Below, in pieces: positions 23,374 through 30,584 of a DNA stretch of 64,000 nucleotides. This stretch comes from JALZKA01 sp033856515 (lineage in GTDB: Bacteria; Actinomycetota; Thermoleophilia; Solirubrobacterales; 70-9), in assembly GCA_033856515.1 (NCBI GenBank), contig JAWVEY010000008.1:1-64000 (forward strand), given 5' to 3'. Every line of letters starts with the position of its first letter. Position 1 is the first letter of the stretch. The position numbers were made by a program, and so were the translations under genes. The notes beneath the pieces are model-generated. The model worked only from the letters and a program-made list of their open reading frames with translations, searched no databases and was not told the DNA's origin.

Positions 23374-23853
23374 AAGCTTCTCGAACACGACGACGTCCTT
23401 CCACTCGCCGCGCAGTTGGCCGTGCCGGAGGTGGGTGCCGACTTCGGAGTAGCCAGTGCGCTCGAACAGGCGCAGGCTTGCTTCGTTGGTGGTGAAGACC
23501 TTTGCGACGAGCTTGAAGGTGTTCGCTGCGGCTGCCCGCTCGGCGAGAGCGTCGAGTAGCGCCTGGCCCGCGCCCTTCCCGCGGGCGGTACCCGCGACGT
23601 AGACGGCCGCCTCGCGAACGCCCGAGTAATAGGGGTTCGACTCCTCGTACGGCCCAGCTGATGCCCATCCGACGACCTCGGCGCCGTCCTCTGCGACCAG
23701 GAAGGAGTGCCCCTGGCCGAGGACCGCCCGGACCTCTTCGAGTGGCCGCGGCTCCGAGCGGAGCGTTGCGTTCCCGGCCAAAACGGCCTCGTCGTGGATC
23801 GCCGCGATCGCCTCGGCGTCGCCGGGCTCGGCCTTTCGGATCGTGAGGCTCAC
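23362..23853 (-). CDS. GNAT acetyltransferase, phosphinothricin-acetyltransferase-like
   Basis: 163 residues with the GNAT order: N-terminal TIRKAEPGDAEAIAAIHDEA, central VVGWASAGPYEESNPYYSGV, and the acetyl-CoA pyrophosphate loop region VAGTARGKGAGQALLDALAE, then LRLFERTGYSEVGTHLRHGQ. The Y-x-G-V-E/R-x-A-V-Y-V arrangement resembles PAT/YncA N-acetyltransferases. Substrate unknown. The GTG start overlaps the preceding acyltransferase stop by four bases. Confidence 0.83.
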   Translation of the reverse strand: MSLTIRKAEPGDAEAIAAIHDEAVLAGNATLRSEPRPLEEVRAVLGQGHSFLVAEDGAEVVGWASAGPYEESNPYYSGVREAAVYVAGTARGKGAGQALLDALAERAAAANTFKLVAKVFTTNEASLRLFERTGYSEVGTHLRHGQLRGEWKDVVVFEKLLEP

Positions 23854-25286
23854 CCGGGCTTCGAGACCTGGGCAGGCTTCTTCGCTGCGCTCTTCGCCTT
23901 GCCCTTCGCGGGAGCCAAGGCCTTCAGCTCTGCGATCGACTCAGTGAGGTCGTGGGCGAGCGAGTCGAGGTCTGGCATCGCCTCGTAGTCGCCGATCAGG
24001 CCGAAGTTGACCTGGCCGTTGTAGCTCATGATCCCGAAGCAGACCGCCTGGCGCTTGGCGAGCGGGACCATCGGATACATGGCCTCGAGCTCGCGCCCCA
24101 TGAGATAGAGCGGGAACTGCGGACCGGGAACGTTGGTCACGACCATGTTGAAGAAGCGCTGGCGCGACTGGAGGCGACCTGCCTGGCTGAGGATCGTCGG
24201 GGGAGCGAAGTCGGCAAGCTCGGTCAGAAGCGTCGCGCCGACGGCCTGCTTGGACTCCTTGAGGTCGCCCATGCCGGCCGAGATCGTCCTCAGGCGCTCG
24301 GCGGGGTCCTCGATGCCGACCGGGAGCGTCGCGTTCATCATGCTGACCTTGTTCCCGAGATCGCCGTGCTGATCGGCCTCGCGGACGCTGATTGGGATCA
24401 TCGCCTTGAGTTCCAGGTCTGTCGTCGCGTGGCCCCGGGCGCGCAGGAAGCGGCCAAGCGCCCCGGACACCGCGGCAAGCACGACATCGTTCACGGTGCC
24501 GCCGACGGTGTTCTTGATTCGCTTGTAGTCCTCCAGGTCGCCACGAACCCAGGCGAAGCGCCTATACGGGCTGATATCGACGTTGAAGGGCGAGTCCGGG
24601 GCCGCGACGCCGGCCCGGGCGAGCGCGCCCATGGACTCCAGGCCGCCCAGCAGCGCCTCGGCCACACGACGCGGTTGGCGGAAGACCGCCCGGACTCCGC
24701 GCAAAGCCTCGGCGGGCGTCGTCGCGCGCTCGGCCAGGGCACGGCTGAGGACCTCGGCGTCCGTTGGTTCGGGCCCAGGAACCCAGTCCTCCGGGGTAGG
24801 GGAGGGGGCGTCGGCCTTCGTATCGAAGAGGACCGTCGTTATGTCAACTCCGGAGACGCCGTCGATCAGGCAGTGGTGGCTCTTGGTGACGATCCCGAAG
24901 CGCCCGCCGTCGAGGCCGTCGACGAGCCACATCTCCCACATCGGCTTCGAGCGGTCCAGCCGCTGGCTGAAGACGCGCGCCGCCAGGGTGCGGAGCTGCT
25001 GCTCGGATCCCGGCTCGGGCAGAGCCGTGTGGCGCACGTGGTAGTCCATGTTGAACTGCGGGTCGTCGATCCAGATGGGCCGGCCCTGGCCGTAGGGGAC
25101 GAACTTGAGCTTCTGGCGGAAGCGGGGGACGAGGTGAAGCCTCGAGAGGATGTGATCGCGGAGCTCCTCGATCTCTGGCGCCGGGCCCTCGAAGACGGTC
25201 GTCGAGGCGACGTGCATGTGGGCGGGTCCGTCCTCCAGGTGAAGGAACGACGAGTCGAGGCCGGTCAGGCGGTCGCCGGATGCCAT
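23850..25286 (-). CDS. Wax ester synthase/diacylglycerol acyltransferase (WS/DGAT)
   Basis: 478 residues, usual family length. The catalytic HHCLIDG motif (His137-His138, Asp142-Gly143) uses acyl-CoA to esterify diacylglycerol or fatty alcohols. It opens with LTGLDSSFLHLEDGPAHMHV and holds the C-terminal TNVPGPQFPLYLMG motif. A Lys/Ala-rich tail follows. Storage-lipid synthesis in actinobacteria depends on this family. The acyl-CoA ligase at 6.2 kb could feed it, which is inference. ATG 25286 is preferred because the family N-terminus begins there. Confidence 0.92.
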   Translation of the reverse strand: MASGDRLTGLDSSFLHLEDGPAHMHVASTTVFEGPAPEIEELRDHILSRLHLVPRFRQKLKFVPYGQGRPIWIDDPQFNMDYHVRHTALPEPGSEQQLRTLAARVFSQRLDRSKPMWEMWLVDGLDGGRFGIVTKSHHCLIDGVSGVDITTVLFDTKADAPSPTPEDWVPGPEPTDAEVLSRALAERATTPAEALRGVRAVFRQPRRVAEALLGGLESMGALARAGVAAPDSPFNVDISPYRRFAWVRGDLEDYKRIKNTVGGTVNDVVLAAVSGALGRFLRARGHATTDLELKAMIPISVREADQHGDLGNKVSMMNATLPVGIEDPAERLRTISAGMGDLKESKQAVGATLLTELADFAPPTILSQAGRLQSRQRFFNMVVTNVPGPQFPLYLMGRELEAMYPMVPLAKRQAVCFGIMSYNGQVNFGLIGDYEAMPDLDSLAHDLTESIAELKALAPAKGKAKSAAKKPAQVSKPG

Positions 25287-25335
25287 GTACTCATCCTGCC
25301 ACAGATGGAGTTGAACGGAATGTTGCGGAAGTGTT

Positions 25336-25350
25336 AGCAGTGTGACTGCT
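25336..25350. promoter_or_regulatory. Small palindrome AGCAGT-GTG-ACTGCT in divergent promoter gap
   Basis: A perfect 6-bp inverted repeat with a 3-bp centre lies in the 104-bp gap between the divergent WS/DGAT and RlpA-like genes. Its position suits an operator, but no regulator can be named. Confidence 0.35.
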
Positions 25351-25390
25351 GTCACTCACAGAACATATGTTCGCCCTACGGTCGTCCGCT

Positions 25391-26329
25391 ATGAGAAAAA
25401 GACGACTAAACCGGCGCAGGCGCGCATTTGCGCTTGCACTACTGCCGGCAATGATGATTCCAACGGGGTGGGGGAGTGCCTCGCCCGCGGCCGACGAGAA
25501 GAAGGCGACCGTTGACGCGCCCGCTTCCGTCCGGATCGGCAACGCAACGACGATCAAGGGCGAGTTCCCGGATTCCGGGAACGCCGAGGTGGCGATCCTC
25601 CATCGTCCGGCCGGCGACAACGGCTTCAAGCGCGTCGGCAGCGCCCAGACGGGTGCCGGCGGCCGCTGGTCGGCCCGCGTGAAGCCACGCCACACCGGCG
25701 ACTGGCGAGCCCGACTCGTCGCGCCTCCCACCGGCGACGCGCTCACCGGCGCGCCCGCGCCGGATTCCGAGTCGGACACGGAGCTCATCCGCGTCCGATC
25801 CGTGACCAAGGTTGCGCCCGCGAAGCGCGACGTCGTTACCGGAACGGGCGTCGAGATCCACGGCCGGGTTGCGCCAGCAGGCCAGCGCGATGTCGTGGTC
25901 GAGATCGGCGGGCAGACCAAGCGCGCCCATGCTGACAAGAAGGGCCGCTTCAACGTCGATTGGAAGGCGCCAGGCGCCGGCAACTACAACGTCCGTGCGA
26001 CGGCAAAGCGGAACAAGGACGCGAGCGGCTCGAAGGACTCGGGCGGCCATATCACCGCGTATCGCTACGCGCAGGCATCCTGGTACGGCCCTGGCCTGTA
26101 CGGAAACGGCACGGCGTGCGGCGGGCACCTCACGCCTTCGACGCGCGGGGTCGCGCACAAGACGCTTCCCTGCGGGACCAAGCTCTCGATCCGCCATGGG
26201 TCGAAAGAGGTTCACGTCACGGTCATTGACCGCGGGCCGTATGCCGGCAACCGCGAGTTCGACCTGACCGAGGCGACCAAGAACGATCTGGGCTTCGAAG
26301 GCGTCGGGTCGATCCTCGTCTCAAAGTAG
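25391..26329 (+). CDS. RlpA-like double-psi beta-barrel exported protein
   Basis: 312 residues. A twin-basic N-terminus (MRKRRLNRRRRAFALALLPA) leads into a signal peptide. Two Ig/transthyretin-like domains follow (about 40-130 and 140-215), then a C-terminal RlpA-type double-psi barrel: ASWYGPGLYGNGTACGG, HKTLPCGTKLSIRH, VTVIDRGPYAGNREFDLTEA. The catalytic-region Asp in DRGPY is present. Such proteins act on denuded peptidoglycan glycan strands. ATG 25391 was chosen over 25367 because a TACGGT box lies eight bases before it. No c-di-AMP riboswitch is visible upstream. Confidence 0.85.
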   Translation: MRKRRLNRRRRAFALALLPAMMIPTGWGSASPAADEKKATVDAPASVRIGNATTIKGEFPDSGNAEVAILHRPAGDNGFKRVGSAQTGAGGRWSARVKPRHTGDWRARLVAPPTGDALTGAPAPDSESDTELIRVRSVTKVAPAKRDVVTGTGVEIHGRVAPAGQRDVVVEIGGQTKRAHADKKGRFNVDWKAPGAGNYNVRATAKRNKDASGSKDSGGHITAYRYAQASWYGPGLYGNGTACGGHLTPSTRGVAHKTLPCGTKLSIRHGSKEVHVTVIDRGPYAGNREFDLTEATKNDLGFEGVGSILVSK

Positions 26330-26367
26330 GTGCTTGGCCCGGAGCTCATGCGGCGTAGAATTGCCGC

Positions 26368-26670
26368 GTGAGCTCCGAGGCTAAGAATCTCGAGGCCATC
26401 TCCAAGGCCATTGATCAGCACAACTCGAGCTGCCCTTATCCGGCGTCCGAGGTGCGGATGAATCCGTTCGAGGTAGAACGGTTGGGTTGGGAGACGATTC
26501 GGGGGCTGCCGGTTGTCGGTGATCCCGCGGTCGCGACCGGGCGCTTCAACATCGTCTGCTCGGGCGAGGGCGAGGGCGACGAGGAACTCGAAGAGGTCGA
26601 GGCGATCGGGGAGCCCGTCCACGTGGGCGCTCCGGAGGCGCCGATCGAGCGTCCCGAGTTCCCTGTCTAG
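26368..26670 (+). CDS. Small conserved hypothetical protein
   Basis: 100 residues, cytoplasmic. It contains LEAISKAIDQHNSSCPYPAS, then EVRMNPFEVERLGW and GLPVVGDPAVATGRFNIVCS, ending in an acidic tail. The middle part looks like a conserved small domain, but I cannot name the family. TAGAAT ends six bases before the GTG, indicating a leaderless transcript. The stop codon shares CTAG with the convergent ccdA. Confidence 0.65.
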   Translation: MSSEAKNLEAISKAIDQHNSSCPYPASEVRMNPFEVERLGWETIRGLPVVGDPAVATGRFNIVCSGEGEGDEELEEVEAIGEPVHVGAPEAPIERPEFPV

Positions 26671-27398
26671 AGGTTCAGCCCGAGCTCGTTGGTGATGCGC
26701 TGAGCCCAGTTGTTGAGCTCGGTGAATCCGCCGCTCAGGATCAGCACGCCCATCGCGATCAGGATTGCCCCACCCGTCGCCGTGATGGCGCGGTAGTGGC
26801 GCTTGACGATGTCGAAGGCCGTTGTTGCCCGTGAGAACGCGATGGCGGTGAGAAAGAACGGAACCGCCAGGCCGAGCGAATAGACCGCCAGGAGGAACGC
26901 TCCATGGGCGGGCTCGCCGTTGACGCCGGCAAGTGTGAGGATGCCGCCCAGGGCAGGCCCTGTGCAAGGGGTCCAAGCGATCGAGAAGGCGGCGCCGGCG
27001 ACGATCGGGCCGCCTCTGCCGGCCCGTTCCATGAGCGAGTCGACGCGCCACTCGACGTTCAGGCGGTCGACGAACATGGCAGCGATGAAGAGCACTCCCA
27101 TCACGATCAGGAGCACCGCGCCGATGTCGGTGAGCGTGTCCTGGTTTTCGCGAAGCGAGCTGCCGATCTGCGTCGCCGCAAGGCCAAGCAGGATGAAGAT
27201 GGTCGAGAAGGACGCGATGAAGAGGAGGCTCGGAACCACGACGCGCCGCCAGTCCTCGTCCTCGATCTCGTTCGGGCTGACGCCGGTGATCACCGAGAGG
27301 TAGCCCGGCACCAGCGGCAGGACGCACGGTGAGAAGAACGACACCAGCCCCGCGATGAACGCGACTGGAACGTCCGCGCCGTTGATGGGGTCGCCCAT
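26667..27398 (-). CDS. ccdA: Cytochrome c biogenesis / thiol-disulfide transporter CcdA
   Basis: 243-residue, six-helix membrane protein that passes reducing equivalents from cytoplasmic thioredoxin to extracytoplasmic thiol proteins. The two redox cysteines are Cys25 in SFFSPCVLPLVPGYLS and Cys145 in AWTPCTGPALGG, both with the conserved prolines. The thioredoxin gene directly upstream in the same operon is the likely electron donor. Confidence 0.93.
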   Translation of the reverse strand: MGDPINGADVPVAFIAGLVSFFSPCVLPLVPGYLSVITGVSPNEIEDEDWRRVVVPSLLFIASFSTIFILLGLAATQIGSSLRENQDTLTDIGAVLLIVMGVLFIAAMFVDRLNVEWRVDSLMERAGRGGPIVAGAAFSIAWTPCTGPALGGILTLAGVNGEPAHGAFLLAVYSLGLAVPFFLTAIAFSRATTAFDIVKRHYRAITATGGAILIAMGVLILSGGFTELNNWAQRITNELGLNL

Positions 27399-27404
27399 GA
27401 AGCT

Positions 27405-28175
27405 CTAGTTGAGAGCCGCAGCCAGGCGGCGGCGATGCTCAGCCGCAAGCGGGTCGTCGCCAAGCTCGGTGAAGATCGCGACCATGATGCGCCGCACGAG
27501 GTCGCGCCGCTCGGGGTCGGGCTCCGAGGCGATGATCTCCTGGAAGAGCTCCAGCGCCTGAGCGACGTCGCCTTCCGTCCAGGCGGCGATCGCGGTTTGC
27601 GTCTGGGACGGGCCATCTCCGTTTGCCTGAGCAGCCTCCCGGTCTTCGAGCTCGATTCGGGCCAACAGACCACGCGCCGCGAAGTCGGATCCCGCCTTGT
27701 CCTCCAGAAGCGCCCTGGCTTCAACCGATTCTCCACGGGCCAGGAGGATCCGCGCGAGGCCGATGGCGGCGGTGGAGTGGCTGGGGTCAGCCTCGAGCGC
27801 CGCTCGAAGGGACGCTTCGTCGCCTGCCTTTGCGAGCTCGTCCGCCTCGGAGGGGAGGAGGGTGTCTAAGAACGCGGAGATCTGCGCAGGCGGGAGGGCG
27901 CCCGTGAACTGGCTCACGATCTTGCCGTCGCGAAAGGCGCGAACGTCCGGAATGCCGCGGATGCCAAAGGCCTGAGCAAGCATCGGATTCGCATCCACGT
28001 CGACCTTTGCGAGCTCGACCGTGCCCTCGCGCTTCTTGACCTCGGCCTCGATCGCCGGCCCCAGCGCGCGGCACGGGCCACACCATTCGGCCCAGAAATC
28101 GACCACCACGGGCACTTCCCGCGAGCGTTCGACCACCTTCGATTCGAAATCCGCCTCGGTGACGTTTGTGACCAC
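27405..28175 (-). CDS. Thioredoxin with TPR-like C-terminal extension (CnoX/YbbN type)
   Basis: 256 residues. The thioredoxin domain (1-105) has the active site VDFWAEWCGPCRALGP with Cys32 and Cys35 intact and the cis-Pro GIRGIPDVRAF. The C-terminal 150 residues are helical TPR-like repeats (DPSHSTAAIGLARILLARGE and similar), the architecture of CnoX/YbbN chaperone-redoxins. Unlike the E. coli protein the site is a normal redox WCGPC. The GTG at 28175 is supported by TACGCT six bases upstream. It is transcribed with ccdA, seven bases apart. Confidence 0.88.
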   Translation of the reverse strand: MVTNVTEADFESKVVERSREVPVVVDFWAEWCGPCRALGPAIEAEVKKREGTVELAKVDVDANPMLAQAFGIRGIPDVRAFRDGKIVSQFTGALPPAQISAFLDTLLPSEADELAKAGDEASLRAALEADPSHSTAAIGLARILLARGESVEARALLEDKAGSDFAARGLLARIELEDREAAQANGDGPSQTQTAIAAWTEGDVAQALELFQEIIASEPDPERRDLVRRIMVAIFTELGDDPLAAEHRRRLAAALN

Positions 28176-28236
28176 GAAACGAGCGTACCCAGGCGTGTGG
28201 CTTGTGACCTGGCATTGTGGGAAGCGGAATCCTGTG

Positions 28237-28782
28237 ATGGACGACTCCCTTCGCGGCAAGCTCCTGATCGCCTCGCCCGCCCTGGTGGACCCGAACTTTG
28301 CGCGCTCGGTCGTGCTCATGACCGAGCATTCGGCGGAGGGCGCCATGGGGATCGTCCTCAACCGACCGGGCGATGTGGCGGCGCGCGAGCTGATGCCGGC
28401 CTTGGAGGACATCGCGGACGACGACCCGCTCTTCATCGGTGGTCCGGTTCAGCCTCAGGCGGTCGTGCTACTGGCCGAGTTCTCGGATCCGGCCGCGGCG
28501 GCCTGGATCGTCGTCGCGGACGTCGGGCTGGCCTCGGCCGACACCGACCTCGACGAGCTGGGAGAGGCGGTCAGGCGGGGGCGCTTCTATGCCGGGTACT
28601 CGGGCTGGGGCCCGGGCCAGCTCGAGATGGAGATCGAGATCGACTCATGGATCATCGAGCCGCCGATGCCCTCAGAACTCTTTCCCGACGACCCGGAGTC
28701 GCTCTGGAGCGACGTGCTGAAGCGAAAGGGCGGCTCTTACGAGCTGATCTCCCGCATGCCAGACGACCCCAGCATGAACTGA
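28237..28782 (+). CDS. YqgE/AlgH family protein
   Basis: 181 residues with the whole UPF0301 pattern: LRGKLLIASPALVDPNFARS, LMTEHSAEGAMGIVLNRP, FIGGPVQPQAV, FYAGYSGWGPGQLEMEI and SWIIEPP. The biochemical role of this family is not settled. A GTG one codon earlier (28234) is an alternative start. Followed after four bases by an MBL-like gene. Confidence 0.9.
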   Translation: MDDSLRGKLLIASPALVDPNFARSVVLMTEHSAEGAMGIVLNRPGDVAARELMPALEDIADDDPLFIGGPVQPQAVVLLAEFSDPAAAAWIVVADVGLASADTDLDELGEAVRRGRFYAGYSGWGPGQLEMEIEIDSWIIEPPMPSELFPDDPESLWSDVLKRKGGSYELISRMPDDPSMN

Positions 28783-28786
28783 GCGC

Positions 28787-29461
28787 TTGCCCGAGCTTCA
28801 AGAGATCCTGCCCGGCCTTCACCGGTGGACGGCCGACGTACCCGACTGGACGCCGGACCAGGGCGGCCCGGAGGGCTGGGCCCAGGAGGTGGCGTGCGTC
28901 GCGTGGGAGGGGAGTGGCGGTCTCGTCCTAATCGATCCGCTCGTGGTGGACGGCGACTGGACCGCGATCGACGCGCTCGCGGAACGGCAAGGCGGTCCCG
29001 TGGCGCTTGTCGTCACCTGCCCGTGGCATGCGCGCTCGGGGGCAGAAACGATCCGGCGTTATGTGAACTCGCCCGGGATCGAAGCGTGGGCTGACTCCCA
29101 GGCGATGAAGGACAGAGGGCGTATCGGCTTCGAGGTCGCAAACGTGGTGGAGAACCGGGCCCGGGTCGTCCCGGGCGTCGAGGTCATCGCCACGGATACA
29201 GGAAACGGCGAGCTGACGGTCTGGATCGACGAAATCGGCGCAATTGTTGCCGCCGACGTGCTGATTGGTGCCGAAGGCGAGCGCACGGAAGCGCTCAGAG
29301 TGTGTCCAGCGAACTGGCTCGAGGACGCGAATGACGTGGCAACCGTGAAAAGCGCCCTGAAACCGCTCCTGGAGCGCGAAATCCACGCAATCGTGCCGCT
29401 ACACGGCGCTCCAGTGCTCTCTGGGGCGAGAGAGGCCCTTAGAAACGCCCTGGAGGCCTAA
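28787..29461 (+). CDS. Metallo-beta-lactamase-fold protein, degenerate active site
   Basis: 224 residues, TTG start. The fold order is recognisable (EILPGLHRWTA, GGLVLIDPLVV, ALVVTCPWHARSGAE, VENRARVVPGVEVIAT, AIVAADVLIGAEG, AIVPLHGAPVL). However, the canonical THxHxDH metal motif is reduced to CPWHARS. Most metal ligands are missing, so hydrolase activity is doubtful. It is four bases behind the YqgE gene and ends before an intergenic inverted repeat. Confidence 0.65.
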   Translation: MPELQEILPGLHRWTADVPDWTPDQGGPEGWAQEVACVAWEGSGGLVLIDPLVVDGDWTAIDALAERQGGPVALVVTCPWHARSGAETIRRYVNSPGIEAWADSQAMKDRGRIGFEVANVVENRARVVPGVEVIATDTGNGELTVWIDEIGAIVAADVLIGAEGERTEALRVCPANWLEDANDVATVKSALKPLLEREIHAIVPLHGAPVLSGAREALRNALEA

Positions 29462-29469
29462 CGCCAGCC

Positions 29470-29520
29470 CGCCGAGAGTGATCTCGCGGCCCAATATGTC
29501 CCGTTATCTCACTCTCGGCG
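29470..29520. terminator. 12-bp inverted repeat between convergent genes
   Basis: CGCCGAGAGTGA (29470-29481) and TCACTCTCGGCG (29509-29520) are perfectly complementary, with an AT-richer 27-nt loop. It starts eight bases after the plus-strand stop and probably terminates that gene. No T-run follows. The long loop also allows a protein-binding palindrome. Confidence 0.55.
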
Positions 29521-29546
29521 ATATCGGGGCTACATAACCGTCATTA

Positions 29547-29562
29547 TCAGGCATAGGCCTGA
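29547..29562 (-). terminator. Short hairpin after the TfoX-domain gene
   Basis: TCAGGC-ATAG-GCCTGA is a perfect 6-bp stem with a 4-nt loop, two bases past the minus-strand stop codon at 29565. A weak terminator is the simplest reading. Confidence 0.45.
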
Positions 29563-29564
29563 AA

Positions 29565-29897
29565 TCACTTGGACGGCATCGATGCGGCGTGCTCGGCCCC
29601 CACGTCCACCCATCCGGCGAGGTCTTCGCCGCTCTCGACGCCCTCTCGGGCGACGATGAGCCAGCCGCCCATCTTCTTGCCCGACATCTCGAACTCGCGG
29701 ACGTGTTCCTCCTCCAGCGCGGCGGCGTGGTCATCGGGCGCGACGCGCACCATGAGCTCGCTGGTGCTCGTCACACCGCAGGCCATGTTGCCGCCGAGCA
29801 TGAAGCCGATGCCGCCGAACATCTTGCGCTCGGTGAGCGCTTCGCGCATCGAGAGCGCGTCTCGCACGCGGTCGGCGAAGTCCTCGTCGTAGGCCAC
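29565..29897 (-). CDS. TfoX N-terminal domain protein
   Basis: 110 residues. The domain is recognised by FADRVRDALSMREALTERKM, FGGIGFMLGGNMACGV and ELMVRVAPDDHAAALEE, with the C-terminal MSGKKMGGWLIV. Stand-alone TfoX-N proteins are common in actinobacteria and their role is unknown; the link to competence regulation applies only to the gammaproteobacterial two-domain TfoX. GTG 29897 is supported by TAGGCT seven bases upstream. Confidence 0.83.
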   Translation of the reverse strand: MAYDEDFADRVRDALSMREALTERKMFGGIGFMLGGNMACGVTSTSELMVRVAPDDHAAALEEEHVREFEMSGKKMGGWLIVAREGVESGEDLAGWVDVGAEHAASMPSK

Positions 29898-29934
29898 GAG
29901 GCAGAGCCTAAACGGAGCGGTTACGGTGCGGCAC

Positions 29935-30276
29935 GTGGCGACTTGGGACGAAGTGATCGCTTTCTGTGAGGCCGAGCTGCTTGAGGTCGAGCGGTCCACT
30001 TCGTACGGCACTCCGGCCCTCAAGGTCAAGGGCAAGCTCTTCGCGCGGCTGAGGGATGACGGCGAGCAGATCGCGATCTTCGTCGACTTCATGGAGCGCG
30101 AGGCGATGACGCAGGAGAACCCGGACGCCTACATCGTCACCGACCACTACCGCGACTGGCCGATGATGCTCGTCGACCTCGAAGCCGTCCCCGATGACGA
30201 GCTCCGCGAGGTCCTGATCGAGTCGTGGCGCCGGCGAGCGCCGAAAACGCTGGTGGCCGAGCTGGACGCCGCCTAG
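29935..30276 (+). CDS. MmcQ/YjbR family protein
   Basis: 113 residues with the YjbR pattern: ATWDEVIAFCEAELLEVERS, STSYGTPALKVKGKLFARL, then YRDWPMMLVDLEAVPDDELR and ESWRRRAPKTLV. The fold is a CyaY-like DNA-binding type, function unknown. The GTG at 29935 is preferred to the one at 29926 because a TACGGT box lies seven bases before it. Its stop shares CTAG with the convergent PRC-like gene. Confidence 0.85.
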   Translation: MATWDEVIAFCEAELLEVERSTSYGTPALKVKGKLFARLRDDGEQIAIFVDFMEREAMTQENPDAYIVTDHYRDWPMMLVDLEAVPDDELREVLIESWRRRAPKTLVAELDAA

Positions 30277-30584
30277 CGGCCGAAAAGGCCGCCCATGCGA
30301 GAGTTCTTGGGCGGCGGGCCCAGCTCCCCCGCTGCGGCGGAGTCGATGTTGAGCTCCACGGCCCGCTCGTACGTGCGCTGGACCTCGGGCGCGTCGACGA
30401 ACCTCGTCTCGCCCTTCGCGTCCTCGAAGATGAAGCCGTCCAGGATGTTCTCCCGCTTGTTGTCGGAGACGCTGACCACCTTGCCGACCTCCACCCCGTC
30501 GGAGCCGTAGATCGCAGTTCCCCGCGCAATCGTCGAGTAGTGGACGGCGACACCGTCGTCCCGCTGGGCTGCTTCCTCGCTCAC
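30273..30584 (-). CDS. PRC-barrel-like small protein
   Basis: 103 residues. The central beta-barrel pattern GTAIYGSDGVEVGKVVSVSD, FIFEDAKGETRFVDAPEV fits PRC-barrel-like domains that mediate protein contacts in RNA processing and other complexes. The tail KNSRMGGLFGR is a basic extension. The GTG start overlaps the hydrolase stop by four bases, and a TATCCT box inside the hydrolase end could give it a separate leaderless transcript. Confidence 0.65.
   Translation of the reverse strand: MSEEAAQRDDGVAVHYSTIARGTAIYGSDGVEVGKVVSVSDNKRENILDGFIFEDAKGETRFVDAPEVQRTYERAVELNIDSAAAGELGPPPKNSRMGGLFGR

Noticed and set aside
23952..25337. Plus-strand open frame of about 460 codons opposite WS/DGAT
   Set aside because: Shadow of the minus-strand gene with intact HHxxxDG; composition typical of antisense frames.
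25287..25390. c-di-AMP (ydaO) riboswitch ahead of the RlpA-like gene
   Set aside because: Cell-wall hydrolase genes in actinobacteria often carry one, but the gap is only 104 bp, shared with a divergent gene, and lacks the conserved motifs.
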